Below are positions 33,405 to 44,850 of a stretch of 64,000 nt of DNA, in pieces. The translations under genes and the position numbers were made by a program. A model generated the notes under the pieces. That model was not told the origin of the DNA and ran no database searches. It saw nothing but the letters and a program-made list of their open reading frames with translations. Origin of the DNA: Isoetes taiwanensis (taxonomy: Eukaryota; Streptophyta; Lycopodiopsida; Isoetales; Isoetaceae); NCBI GenBank assembly GCA_021234155.1, contig JAJEKV010000015.1:2390852-2454851 (forward strand). Reading direction: 5' to 3'. The first letter of the stretch is position 1, and the number at the start of each line of letters is the position of its first letter.

Positions 33405-33580
33405 ACTACTTGTAGAAACATTGCAAAATCTGTCTTGTCACATAAAATTGAGAGGAGATGTGAGATGGAATCATTTGAAGATAAAATTAAAAAAGCTTTG
33501 CTATACAAAATTGAGAGGAGATGTCAGATGGAGTCATTTGAAGATAAAATTAAAAAAGCTTTGCTATTTATCTAAACATA
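33405..33580. repeat. segment duplicated at 41130-41265
   Basis: GACTACTTGTAGAAACATTG and the following bases to AAGCTTTGCTATACAAAATT recur at 41130. Within this copy the part from AAAATTGAGAGGAGATGT to AAGCTTTGCTAT is tandemly doubled (~78-bp unit), and in the other copy it is single. These repeats tie the extensin copies into one segmental duplication. Confidence 0.75.
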
Positions 33581-33957
33581 TATAAAGCTGTTTGCATTTT
33601 TTTTTTTTGTCCCTTTTTGTTTTTTTTGCGCTGCAATCTAATTTAGTGTTTACTTGCCACATTTTGGAACAAACCCTCCGATAACTAGACGTCTGGCTGT
33701 GGATGATAGCAGAGATCTCGGAGACGGCTATGACGAATCTAAGATGTTCGAAGCATTTACGTTTGTGAAATGAAATGAAAAGACGTGATAACAGTTGCTT
33801 TGCTTCACAATGACAGTTGTGTGAGAGATAAGAATGTTCAAGATCTGATAAGAATGATTTCGATTCAATAATTAATGAGTGTTAATGCAGCCAGCTGATG
33901 GAATCATGGATTGGCTTCTGAATTTTCTTCATTCGTTAAATTGTCGGAGTACAAGAC
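33581..33957. other. spacer, no gene seen
   Basis: T-rich then mixed sequence without an open frame of note. Confidence 0.4.
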
Positions 33958-34076
33958 ATGGTTTCTAAGAAACGAAAGTATGACGTCATTGACGGTAGAG
34001 AGGATGAGATGTTGCCACTTCCCAAAAGAGCAAGAATGGATCATTGCTTGATAATTGAAGAGTATGAAGAATACCT
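33958..34076 (+). pseudogene. short Lys/Arg-rich N-terminal exon fused to extensin copy 2
   Basis: ATG at 33958 opens a frame that starts MVSKKRKYDVID and continues LPLPKRARMDHCLIIEEYEE before running out of frame into extensin repeats at about 34077. KKRK and PKRAR look like nuclear localisation signals, and the end is acidic. This is not extensin sequence and has no equivalent in the other copies. It is probably a piece of another gene joined at the breakpoint of the partial extensin duplication. I do not recognise the parent gene. Confidence 0.35.
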
Positions 34077-35116
34077 TCGCCCCCACCTCCTTACATCTAT
34101 AAATCACCCCCTCCTCCATCACCCTCGCCACCTCCCCCTTATATCTACAAATCCCCCCCCCCCAATCACCATCACCTCCACCTCTATATGTCTATCCATC
34201 TCCGCCACCTCTTTCAATCTCACCGCCGCCTCCTTATACTTACAAATCACCCCCTCCTCCCCCTCACCCTCGCCACCACCTCCATACGTCTATAAATCCC
34301 CCCCTCCTCCCTCACCCTTGCCGTCACCTCCATATATCTACAGATCCCCCCTCCTCCATCCCCACCTCCATATGTTTACCCATCTCCACCTCCTCCATCA
34401 CCCTCCCCACCACCTCCTTATATTTACAAATCCCTCCTCCTTCATCGCCTTCCGCCCCCCACCTCCTTACATCTATAAATCACCCCCTCCTCCACCACCC
34501 TCGCCACCACCTCCTTACATATACAAATACCCCCCTCCGCCATCACCATCACCTACACTTCCATATGTCTATCCATGCCTCCTCCTTATATCTACAAGTC
34601 CCCTCTTCCGCCATCATTATCACCTCCACCTCCATATGTCTATCCATCTCCACCCGCCTCCACCCTCACCACCACATCCTTATGTTTACAAGTCACCCCC
34701 TTCTCCCTTACCCTCGCCACCACCTCCATAAGCCTACATGTCCCCCCAGCCTCCCTCACCCCTTCGCCACCTTCAGATGTCTACAAATTCCCCCCCTCCA
34801 TCACCCTTGCCACCACCTCTCAGATATCTACAAATCGCCCCCTCCTCCATCGCCCTCACCACCACCATCATATGTCTACAAATCCCCCCCTTCTCCATCG
34901 CCTTTGATGCCACCTCCATATGTCTACAAATCGCCACCTTTGTCATCACTCTCGCCACCACCTCCTTACATATATAAATCACCCCCTCTCCCATCACCTT
35001 CGCCACCACCTCCTTATATGTATGAGCCGCCACCTTCCGAGTGCTCCTCCCCGTCCCCATATTACCATAATTCTTCAGCCCAACATTTTACATGCCAATG
35101 CACATGCTCCATTTGA
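34077..35116 (+). pseudogene. extensin copy 2, 5'-truncated
   Basis: The sequence matches the second half of extensin copy 1 from about 31121 in order, with deletions. It carries the same YVYKSPPPPSPSPPPPY-type repeats in alternating frames and the same C-terminus FTCQCTCSI, ending at 35116, where an extra short insertion supplies an earlier stop than in copy 1. There is no signal peptide and no start. Frameshifts at C-runs are frequent. The 3' UTR and polyadenylation region are conserved. It is a partial duplicate without coding capacity. Confidence 0.8.
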
Positions 35117-35289
35117 TTGACATGCTCCATGCGGCGTATCCAATGCACATGCTCCATATGACATTCTTCATGGGACATACTATATGTTACTTCATGTGAG
35201 TTGACATGAAATTATTTATTCTTTTATCCAAATTCAATAAATTAGAATTATATTTTCCTCTCTCTATTTGTTTTGTTGTACCTCCCCCT

Positions 35290-38200
35290 CCCCTTTTTTT
35301 TTACTTCTTTTATTTTCTCTTTGTTTTAAATGTGGCTATCAATCTTGTTAATTTGGGATTTTCCGGTTTGGCCAAAAGTTTTTTGGAATTTTTTTTTTAA
35401 CTTAATTTCATATGATTTTGGGATTTTTGAACTCCGGAAAAACTTACCGATTTCCAAAAATCGTGTGAGTTTTTCTATGATTTTTTGCTCTTCGATTTCC
35501 ACCACAGAGACGATGATATCTTCAGAGGAATTTGCGCACCTTATTTTGGTAAAATCGTGGTGCATGCTTATAGGTGGCGTCCAGGTCCATTTCGGGATGG
35601 ATTATCAAGCGCCATAAGGAGCTTTGGATTTATGAACTCTGTGACATGTTCTACGGCTTCATGCTTTCCTTAGCTGCTTTGCACCAGTATTGTCATAGAC
35701 AATGCTTTTTGTTGCCTCTGCTTAGTGGTATTCCTATCTTAAAGAACCTGCCTGCATTTGCAATCTATATTTGGGGCACTTCGAAGGATCTTCCAGAATA
35801 ATTCCAGGTAAAGTTTGGGCTTCATCTATTTAAAACTATTTTAAGGGTTTCATGATTCGATTCACTAAGTTAAATGGAGATGGGATAAAACAAATGGCAA
35901 GTCTCTGATTCAGTCGTAGGGTTTTTTTTGGTTGATATAAATCTTAGCACTTGGTTGCTGGGAAATATCAGAAGAAGAAAAATCGTCCAAGTACAAGCCT
36001 TCCCTTATACTTTTGCAAATATTCTTTTGAATCGGGAAGGGTTTCCAGAAGAAAAGTGTCCATACTTTATTTTGCCTTTTTCTTAGCATCTACATGGCCG
36101 GTCCGGATTGTCTATCGGGCTCTTCGCTCGGGTAAAAAAATTATTTATTTGCTCTTTTAATGCAGTCTAGGCTTTATGGGCTTCAATAAGAAGATGAATA
36201 TCAAAAACTCTTATTCGCTAGGTTCTCTGTTGCGGTTTCAAGCTCCTGTTGACACAAGGGCACAGAGCAAGATATCAATGTCATCTAATACATTTGTTTG
36301 AATTCAGAAATGTTGAACCCATGTATAGCATGCCGGTTATGGCACCTACGTTCGCAGATTGAAAAAGCTGATCTTGCATGCCGATGGGCCATCAATAGCG
36401 GCCTCTTTTTTTTACGAAACATCAATGGGCCATCAATAGCCGTTCTTATTCCTCCTTACGGTGTCGCGACCAACACCTAATTTAAAAAGAGGTATTGCCT
36501 AGGAGTCATTCCTGACGCAGAGTTAAAAGAGGTTATATGTGCATTTTGAACTTTGTTTTAAGAGCTTTAATTTATAGTTTGATCTACTCTCAAACTATGT
36601 TGTTACTTTAAGTCGCATGGTATATTCTGAGTTCTGCAGTGCTGGAAAGAGACTGAAGACTAGATCTGCTGATAAAAGTTTCAGCCAGTTGGTTTGGAGC
36701 GGATCTTTTCGAGCTAGCAGATAAGGTAAGATTTATTTACCCTCTTTTCTAAGGCATTTTCTGGTGGCATTTTGTTGCTGTGAAACTTGGATTCAAGTTG
36801 TAAGTATGATAAGATCTTTTTGGTTTAGATCCTGGGATGCTTTCTTATTCACGGATTCTTCAAATAGTTTCTGCCTCACAGATTGTAGGCAATAAGGTAC
36901 TTTCATGTCATGTGTATGTATTCCCTTCACCTAAAGAGGTTTCTCAGTTGATAACCGAGTTTGTACAAAGCATAGGATTGTAGAAGATGGCATCAAGAGC
37001 TGCACCATTTGCTTGGGAAATTAGAAGCTGGCATCAAGAGCTGCACCATTTGCTTGGGAAATTGAGTTTATGTCTCTTCTATGCATTGTTCTTTCATATA
37101 GGCAACATGTGGTTCTGATATAAGATGAGGCAAGGGAATGTTACAAGCAAGGGCACCTCAGTTGTGTTCTCCAAGCTTTAGATTTAGGGGTTTTGAAGTT
37201 TATCAAGATATGTTTCCATCATTCCTAGCCATTGATTTTGATGTTACCAGATCCAATGCTGAGTACATTAGGGTTTTAAGTTGATAACATATATTTTGCC
37301 ATGCTTGCAATCTCTGTTTCAAGAGGATCCTAAAAAGATCCAATTTTTTTTTTTTATGATTTTGAAAATGCTTCTAGCTGATACAGACCCGGGGGGTTCA
37401 CCTAGATTATGGGGTATGAAACATGTGAGTGCACCAAATGGGTTTTTTTATTGCCTCTCTAGTACCGTATACATAAGAAAAATATAAGGTTTTTATAGTT
37501 TGAATGTCGTATGGATACCAGAGGGATTGTGGTGGCCAGTGTCCGATTCGTATTCATTCTATAAGGGTCTGTCAACTGTTGGGGATTCTGTGACAATATG
37601 ATATGACTATGATAATATATATTACATATATATAGAATAATAGAGATATCGTATATGTATGGAAGGGGTTGAAGAAGTAAAAGTGTTTTGGGCAAGTAAT
37701 TATATGATATGAGCTGCATTCTTTTACAAATAATGTAGTCGTATACAAAGGGTTTTTCATATGGAACAGTCGTATACAATGGGTTTTTTGGCAACCTAAG
37801 GAACGCACATGGCATATATACCTATAATAGAGGTGAATCCCCCGGGGATACAGATAGAGGATCTTATGGCATCTTATGGCAATGCTCTCAAAATGTGCAG
37901 ATGATTCTTGCTGATTCTCTAGATTAAGGTAGATAAAGAATAGCCAATTCTTTTTACTTAGGTGGTTCTTGCAGAGTACTCTTGCAGACTTTATTTAGTG
38001 GATAATTTAAAGATAACTTCATCTTATTGGAATTACTATTAGATTATCTAATATTAATTTTTTTGTTATTACAGTTATATCATGTTTGTCTCCAGTAGGA
38101 ATGTATTGCAAAGCACATTCAAGGGCTTTGTTCACCTTTAGCTGTGCCTCTAACATGTTGCTCAGGTCTCATCTATAGTCTTCTATTATAACGTCTGAGT

Positions 38201-41100
38201 AAGTATTCTAAAATATTTTATCTGTGGTCGTTTGTTATACCTTCACGTTGCGTGCGACATTAATTCTCATAACTTTTGCCATTCTCATGATATGCCCTCT
38301 GCAAAAATCACAGGTGCATGCAAAGAAAGCATGAAATGATTCCTTGGGGGTATTTCTCTTCTCATACCCGTTGAAACTCCAGTTACAATGCAAACCGGAG
38401 TCCCTAATTCTGTTCATATGCTAGGAAGGTACCAAGACAAGGAAGGAAAAGATTGTGATATGTATACTACTGTGTTGCTAAGCATTTGCCATGTTCCAGC
38501 TAAAAGCTGTTGTGAGTATTTTAGAGAAATGTAACAGTGAAGCAAATTTATCTGTTTAGAGCCACCATAGTATATGATGCACTTTTTGCTTTAAATGCAA
38601 ACGTGGAAACTAAGTAGACAGAGAATTAGATAGTTCCACAAAAGAATATCTACGCAAAGATAGTTACATTATTTTGATGCAATACTAAACATCTATGAAA
38701 AAATATCGCACGTTTAGCGTGCAATTAGTCTTTGAGGTATGTACATAGTATGTGAGCAGGACATTCAATGCATAAAGAAGAAACAAAGCGATCTTTTACA
38801 TATTAGCATGAATGCATAAAGAAGAAACAAAGCGACCTTTTACATATTAGCATGAACTGCCCAGTTATATCCTCAAATTTAGTCAATAAGAACGTTGCTT
38901 AAACAAAATGAATATGCCCCATTTTGTTAGAGCAAAATATTGGTTCAATATCAAGATATCGAACATTATTTTTCCACATGTCAAAAACACTACTTTTGGA
39001 CATTCGTGATTCATGTTATAGGAAAATAAGCACGTTAGTTATTGTTATGTCAGCCACTCATAAATCATCTTTAGGAATCCATTACCTACTCACAAAATCA
39101 TCTTAGGGAGATGCATTTCATAAACCCACGGTTTAAGGTCTGGGAAGCAAAGGAGAGAGAAAGTAGAACCCTAAACTCAGGTGCCTTATTACCGGAAAAG
39201 AAAACATGATGCCCCAAAAAATAACTAGATTGATCTACATTTACTAAAAACACATACTATTACTTATGTGCGGCAATGCGGGGCACACATTTACCTCTTC
39301 ATCAAACTCACATTGGTGGCATTCTGGAAGAAAAATTGTGCAGTTGTTGAAGGTTTGCATTTTTGATGGGTTCCTTTGCTTCATATCTAGATTTTTCAAA
39401 CTTGCACATGGCATGTTTGAAGGCATCTAGATGTTTCACTTTGGGTTACCCGCACCTAACAATTCTCTCAAAGCAAATGCAAGAGTCCAGTAAGAGCCCC
39501 AACTCTATAGTATCATCTATATATAGAAGGCCCATATAAACACACACCCTGCCCTACGTCTGTCCGGCAACGCCGAGCGCACGTTTACTAGGTTTTCAAG
39601 CATTGTGATTGCCCGAGGATGATTCTGGCAGTATTAGGCATGGTATGATGCATAAGAGACTTGCTTAATTTTTCCTTTTTGTTTATTCGCGTAAATAAGA
39701 TGGTATTGGAGTACATGAATCAGATGATGCATGTTGTGGAATGGTTTTGGGGTATGGTTGCATACCGGGCCAATGCAAGAAATTGCTCAATGTGTAAGTG
39801 CCATATTCATCTTGCACATAAACTGAGTGAAGATTATTAATGTTTAATCTTGCAAGACTAAAATGAGATTTAATGCATGCTTTTGGACATGAGAAGATCT
39901 AGATCTACGATAGGCCTATAGGCCATGAAAACTCTATTCTATTCTGTAGCTGGCAAACAAGCTTTAGCATTATCAATGGTTGTCGAAGCCCACTAATATT
40001 GGGACATATCAATGACTGTTATAAGCCCACCAATATTGAAACATCCATCAAGCATAACAAATATTGAGTGTAATAAAAAGGGCTATTTTGAGCACTATAA
40101 ATGTTCAATGATGCATGTTAAATGCAACTTAAAGGGCTATTTTGAGCATAAAATATTTGGTCTATTCTAAAATAAAAAGCCAAGAAGCATCTACACTTTG
40201 CAACTATTATTGTCGACAACAACTCATCACCAACCCACCTTCAAGTTATTACTTTTGTCAATTTGCTTATGACAACTTACCTTCGTGCAAGATATCATCT
40301 TCTAAAGTAATTAAACACTACTATTGTACTATTACATATTTTTAAACTTTATACAGATCTTATCATTGCCTGTCATCTACCTCCTCAATGAAGTATGTGT
40401 ACAAACACCTTCAAGGACTCTTGCCTATGCAAAGCACAGGCATCCCATCACCATTCCAACATATGATTGACATTATTCGGCATCTCATGAGGGGTTTCAA
40501 CATATCCGCAACCAATAGCATTTCATGGAGGTGGTCTAGCCGTGCATTGGCTTTACGTACCATTTAATTGGTTATATGTAGTGTTATACCCATAAATGCA
40601 CCCCAACTAGCATATCATCATAGATCCCTAGGACAAGCTATCATTTCTAACTACAAAGGATCTGTAAATACTTTTCCAACTACAAATATACGAATTGAAA
40701 GCTAAATGATATGAAATATATGACCACCTCGATGGCATATTAAAGATTTGTTGTCACAAGTTTGGCTTAATATGTAGATGCTGGTGTCATTGCTAGGTGC
40801 ATGCTAAGTGCATGAGTTTGGTGGTGGAAAACGTTTGACAATAAGAACTTCTTATTATTGATATTGTTGGCCATCTATGTTTTTTAACTTTACCCCTCAA
40901 CATATTGCTAAGCCCTGCAACGCCAATAGTTGTAGTGGAAATGCCCAAATTGTTGTATATGAAATATAGGTGGCAAGAATGCAAACTTTGTACTCCATTG
41001 TTGCTCCTACAATCTTCAAATGCAGATTTTCATGCCCCAACACGTTTTTGATCTTTAAACAACCACCTTTCAAATATTGTCACCAGCCGGGCACCATAAC
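35290..41100. other. long gene-poor interval with short tandem duplications
   Basis: I recognise no gene. A possible exon-like frame at 35490-35800 (SGRIIKRH and onward) is unassigned. Exact or near-exact tandem duplications are present: ~55 bp at 36984-37062 (GGCATCAAGAGCTGCACCAT) and 45 bp at 38770-38860 (AATGCATAAAGAAGAAACAA). A T-rich run begins at 35292. No RNA gene seen. Confidence 0.4.
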
Positions 41101-41129
41101 TAGTCCTTTTTTAGTTTGTTTTAAATGTG

Positions 41130-41265
41130 ACTACTTGTAGAAACATTGCAAAATCTGTCTTGTCACACAAAATTGAGGGAGATGTGAGATGGAGTCATTT
41201 GAAGATAAAGTTAAAAAAGCTTTGCTATACAAAATTGCTTTGATATCTATCTAGAAATATATAAA
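41130..41265. repeat. second copy of the 33405-33580 segment
   Basis: It starts with the same GACTACTTGTAGAAACATTG and shares about 100 bp with few differences. It lies about 1.1 kb upstream of extensin copy 3, as the other lies upstream of copy 2. Confidence 0.75.
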
Positions 41266-41430
41266 GCAGTTTGCAATTTTTCTTTTTTCTTTTTTGTTCC
41301 TCCCTAATCTCAGTTTGCAATTTTTCTTTTTTTTCCTTTTTTTGTCCCTCCCTATTTTTTCTGCGCCGCAATCTCAGGTAGTCGCTACCTTCACAACTTT
41401 GGCACAACAAAAATTGTCCAAAATCAAAGT

Positions 41431-41701
41431 GCCGCAGCAACAAGCCTCTGTTTGTGGGTTCGTGCTATGGATATATACGGCAAGGTTGCAAGAGTGGTTG
41501 CACCAAAGAAGGAGGTTAGTTTCAGATGTTTTTAGCTGACCTGCAAAGATAAACAGATTTATAATGATTTGTTTCCTAGTGCAGGCCTTGAGAAAGGCAG
41601 AGCAAGATCTAAAGCAAGCATCAGAAAAGCTTGCAGTAAAACAAGCTCAACTTGCAGTTGTGGAAGCTCAAGTTGCCCTCCTGAAAAAAAGCTTAGAATA
41701 A
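41431..41701 (+). pseudogene. dynein heavy chain fragment, two exons of the stalk region
   Basis: Exon 1 (41431-41514) reads AAATSLCLWVRAMDIYGKVA then RVVAPKKE and ends at a GT donor (41515). An AG acceptor (41583-41584) joins in frame to exon 2 (41585-41698): ALRKAEQDLKQASEKLAVKQ, then AQLAVVEAQVALLKKSLE and TAA. 'LC.WV.AM..Y..VA..V.PKK' followed by a heptad-rich helix is the signature of the start of the microtubule-binding stalk in dynein heavy chains. Only axonemal dyneins are kept in land plants, and only in lineages with motile sperm. The rest of the ~4000-residue protein is absent, so this is a dispersed fragment. The frame upstream of exon 1 is not dynein-like. Confidence 0.75.
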
Positions 41702-41943
41702 ACAGACACAAGGCACCCAGAATTAAAACACTACATGGTTTTTCCCTTGGTTATGACTAGAAAACCATCCTACAAAACTAATGGGTGTTTGGGGGTTAAT
41801 TTCATTAAAAACCATATGTGGCTAAACTAATGGTTTATTTTGTTAGGTTTGTTAGTCTGATATTATGTCATGGTAATGGCAAATGGCTTCTTTCTAGAGT
41901 TTGTCAAAGTGATATTAGTGTTTTAAGCTTATGGTTTGTCCAT

Positions 41944-42013
41944 GTGTTATAACACTATGGTTGTAACACTATGTTATAACACTATGGTTGTAACACTATG
42001 GTTATAACACTAT
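41944..42013. repeat. short tandem repeat 'gttataacactatg'
   Basis: GTTATAACACTATG and GTTGTAACACTATG alternate about five times just before the duplicated extensin promoter. Confidence 0.7.
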
Positions 42014-42040
42014 GTTTTAAGCTTATGCGGCCCTCTCATT

Positions 42041-42362
42041 CTCCTCGTCTTCGTTCTGTTGCTTCTTTTCCCTTTTGATATCTCGATGCCTCTCCCTTTT
42101 GATATCTCGATGCTTTCAAATATAAGAGTAAGGGTCCCTAGGTATATACGTCTCCCCTTTCAATGGTTATCCCTTGCCTTCAATGGTTCCACCTATAACC
42201 AATGCAAACCCTATTTCTTGGCCGAGATATTATGCTGATAAATTGTTTGGGCAGAGTAATTTTCAAAGATATTTAAGCTACAGAGATTAAAAATAGGCAG
42301 GAAGGCCTACATAATGGACTCACTCACATTTCGGAAAGCAGGTTAGAAAAAGTGAAGAAAAG
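42041..42362 (+). promoter_or_regulatory. promoter/5' leader of extensin copy 3
   Basis: It is homologous to 29437-29809. The TATA box position reads TACATAAT (42308-42315) instead of TATATAAT, a change that would weaken it. Confidence 0.55.
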
Positions 42363-43278
42363 ATGAAGCGGCTAAACGTTTTAATGGTGTTTGTGTTATT
42401 TGCTGTTGCTTGTGCTGCTCGAGATGTTGCAGACAAAGGCGTTGGAGACTCCATCATAGAGGCTAGAAAGAAAAATTCGAAATTCTTTTTTCATCCTTTA
42501 CCTTGGTTGCCTCCTTGGTTACGCCCTCCATGGTTACATCCTCAACAACCTATATATCCTCATCTTTTTGTCCCAGTTCCAACGTTGGAGTATTCCTCCC
42601 CTCCTCCACCCCTTGTATACGCATCGCCTCCGCCTTCACCGCAACAACTTATATATCCTCATCCTTTTGTCCCAGTTCCAACGTTGGAGTATTCCTCCCG
42701 TTCTCCACCCCTTGTATACGCATCGCCTCTGCCTTCACCGTATGTTTATCAATCTCCGCCTACACCGTATGTTTATCAATCTCCGCCTTCGCCACCTTTA
42801 GTGTACAAGTCTCCTCCTCTGCCTTATGTTTACCCTTCACCACCTCCCCCATCCCCCTCGCCTCCACCTCCTTATGTCTACCTATCGCCGCCTCCTCCAT
42901 CTCCATCACCACCTCCTCCTTATATCTATAAATGTCCCCCTCCTCCATCACCTTCACCACCACCTCCTTATGTCTATAAATCGCCCCCTCCTCCATCACC
43001 TTCACCACCACCTCCTTATGCCTATAAATCGCCCCCTTCTCCATCACCTTCACCACCATCTCCTTATGTCTATAAATCGCCCCCTCCACCAGCACCCTTG
43101 CCGCCACCACCTTATATCTACAAATCCCCCCCTTCTCCTCCACCTCCATATGTTTACCTATCTCCACCTCCTCCATCACCCTCCCCACCGCCTCCTTATA
43201 TCTACAAATCCCCCCTCCTCCTTCACCTCCACCTCCATATATTTACCCATCTCCACCTCCTCTATCACCCTCCCCACC
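42363..43278 (+). pseudogene. extensin copy 3, truncated by the gypsy-2 insertion
   Basis: The signal peptide (MKRLNVLMVFVLFAVACAA), the doubled QQPIYPH(L)FVPVPTLEYSS segment and the SPPPP/YVYKSP array are as in copy 1. The frame is lost at a run of six C (43210-43215), where copy 1 has eight and seven would be in frame. Extensin sequence stops at 43278 (TCCCCACC), where the gypsy-2 3' LTR begins; the reading frame runs on into the LTR to 43409. It encodes about 283 extensin-type residues before the frameshift. It could still make a short secreted extensin, but the TATA change and the lost 3' end make it a likely pseudogene. Confidence 0.85.
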
Positions 43279-44835
43279 GGACGCTCCCTGAACATATACG
43301 GCGCTCCGGATGTATACATACGGGGACTTTCCCCTCCCATGACGACCAACTCGCCATGAGCAGGGCCCTCCGTCTAACTCAGACCATCTATAGGAAGATG
43401 CCCGGGTGAAGGACACGGAGGTGTCATTCGGCCCACGCCTTCGATGGGACTCCTATGTCGCGGAAGCGTGAATACAAGTTAGCATACAGCATAATCATAT
43501 CATAAATAACCACCACGAAGGGTGGCACATTCATCCCACTGATGATAACAGAGAAGATACATCTAATGCTAAGGAAAATACCCCAAACCCAAGGTTCTAC
43601 CCCGGCTCAGACTCCAATGGGGATCCACTGATGGCTAGGTCTCAAGAGTTCAGCAGACCGAATCTTGGCATGGCGTTGGCTGGCATAGAACATCGACTAG
43701 GGTTGTCCACTCCATCCGCCCCTCCTGTGCACACTTTGCAGATGAGCTGAATCAAGCTATGGCGTCATTGTAGCCTTCCGGAGACGCAATCCCAAGGCAT
43801 CACCCTTCGGGACCACTCCAGGTTACATCTCCCCGGTCCGATGAGGCAGGTCAGGGAAGTGTCCCTTCCCAAAGTCGCAGTGATTCCATGGGTGAGCTAG
43901 AGAATACGTGCCGCCTCAGCGACCCCCGCATCCGTACCCGACCTACTCCCCTAACTTTATCATCAAAGTACAGGGTGATCACATAACTGTACCCAAGGAG
44001 TGTCAGACCCATACCCGGTCTGGTTCGCTGGCCAGCTATCAGGCCTAGCTCACTGAAGGAGTCCCCGTAGCCTCTTATGCTCAGGCGAGACCCCACCCCA
44101 CACTTCATCACTACGGCCCCTTATCTGGTGCTTCAATCGTGCCATAGATTCCACAGCTCGGTGGGATCTTGTGCACAGGGCGCATATACTGGGTATTATG
44201 GGAGATACTAGGAGCATACTAATGAACATAGGTCACAGAGGTCTCTACCCCCCTTAATCCCTACTTTCTGGAAGAACTAACAGAGATACTACCAAAGATA
44301 CATCCATCCATCCATCAAAGAGCAATCAATAGTTGAGAACAATTCTAACTATCAAACAAGGGTTAATCATCATCAGAGACAAACAAGGAAGCCTGACAGA
44401 GGCGCTGGCCCTAGAAATATCAAGTTAACTTATTCACTAACCCGAATTCCGGCTGGAACCATTGTCATGTGGCATCTCCATCTTCAAGCAGCTTGGGCGC
44501 CCATCAGCTCCTCTTCCTGGATTCGATTTGGGGCCAAATGGGGATTGGGATCCAATTTGCTGGCCCAAATTAGCAGTTTCCTGCTGGCCAATCAAGTTTG
44601 GCCAGGTGTCCTCTCCCTAATTAATCAATTATCCTAACTTAATTAGCTTAATTAAGTTAATTAGATAATGATTCCTTAATTATAGGAAATTAACCCTTTA
44701 TTAACCCCTTATTAATTTAGCATAGCTAAATTAATCCCTTGTGGTTAGTCTACATACCCCCATGATGGCGTATCCTCGGCTCGTGACGTGTCAGTATAGT
44801 TATACGTGCACCGTATAACTACGTGGAACGTCACA
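43279..44835 (-). repeat. gypsy-2 3' LTR
   Basis: The left end (GACGCTCCCTGAACATAT at 43280) repeats at 63765 in the 5' LTR with only scattered differences through to 64000. On the minus strand it starts TGTGACGTTCCACG at 44835. Its interior is homologous to the gypsy-1 LTR, with shared blocks such as AGGGGCGGATGGAGTGG. As in gypsy-1, the outer terminus stops at GCGTC and lacks ACA. Confidence 0.88.
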
Positions 44836-44850
44836 TTCTCCCCCCCCCTT
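44836..44850 (-). other. gypsy-2 polypurine tract
   Basis: On the minus strand the sequence is A/G only (AAGGGGGGGG followed by AGAA), ending at the LTR start TGTGACG. Confidence 0.85.
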
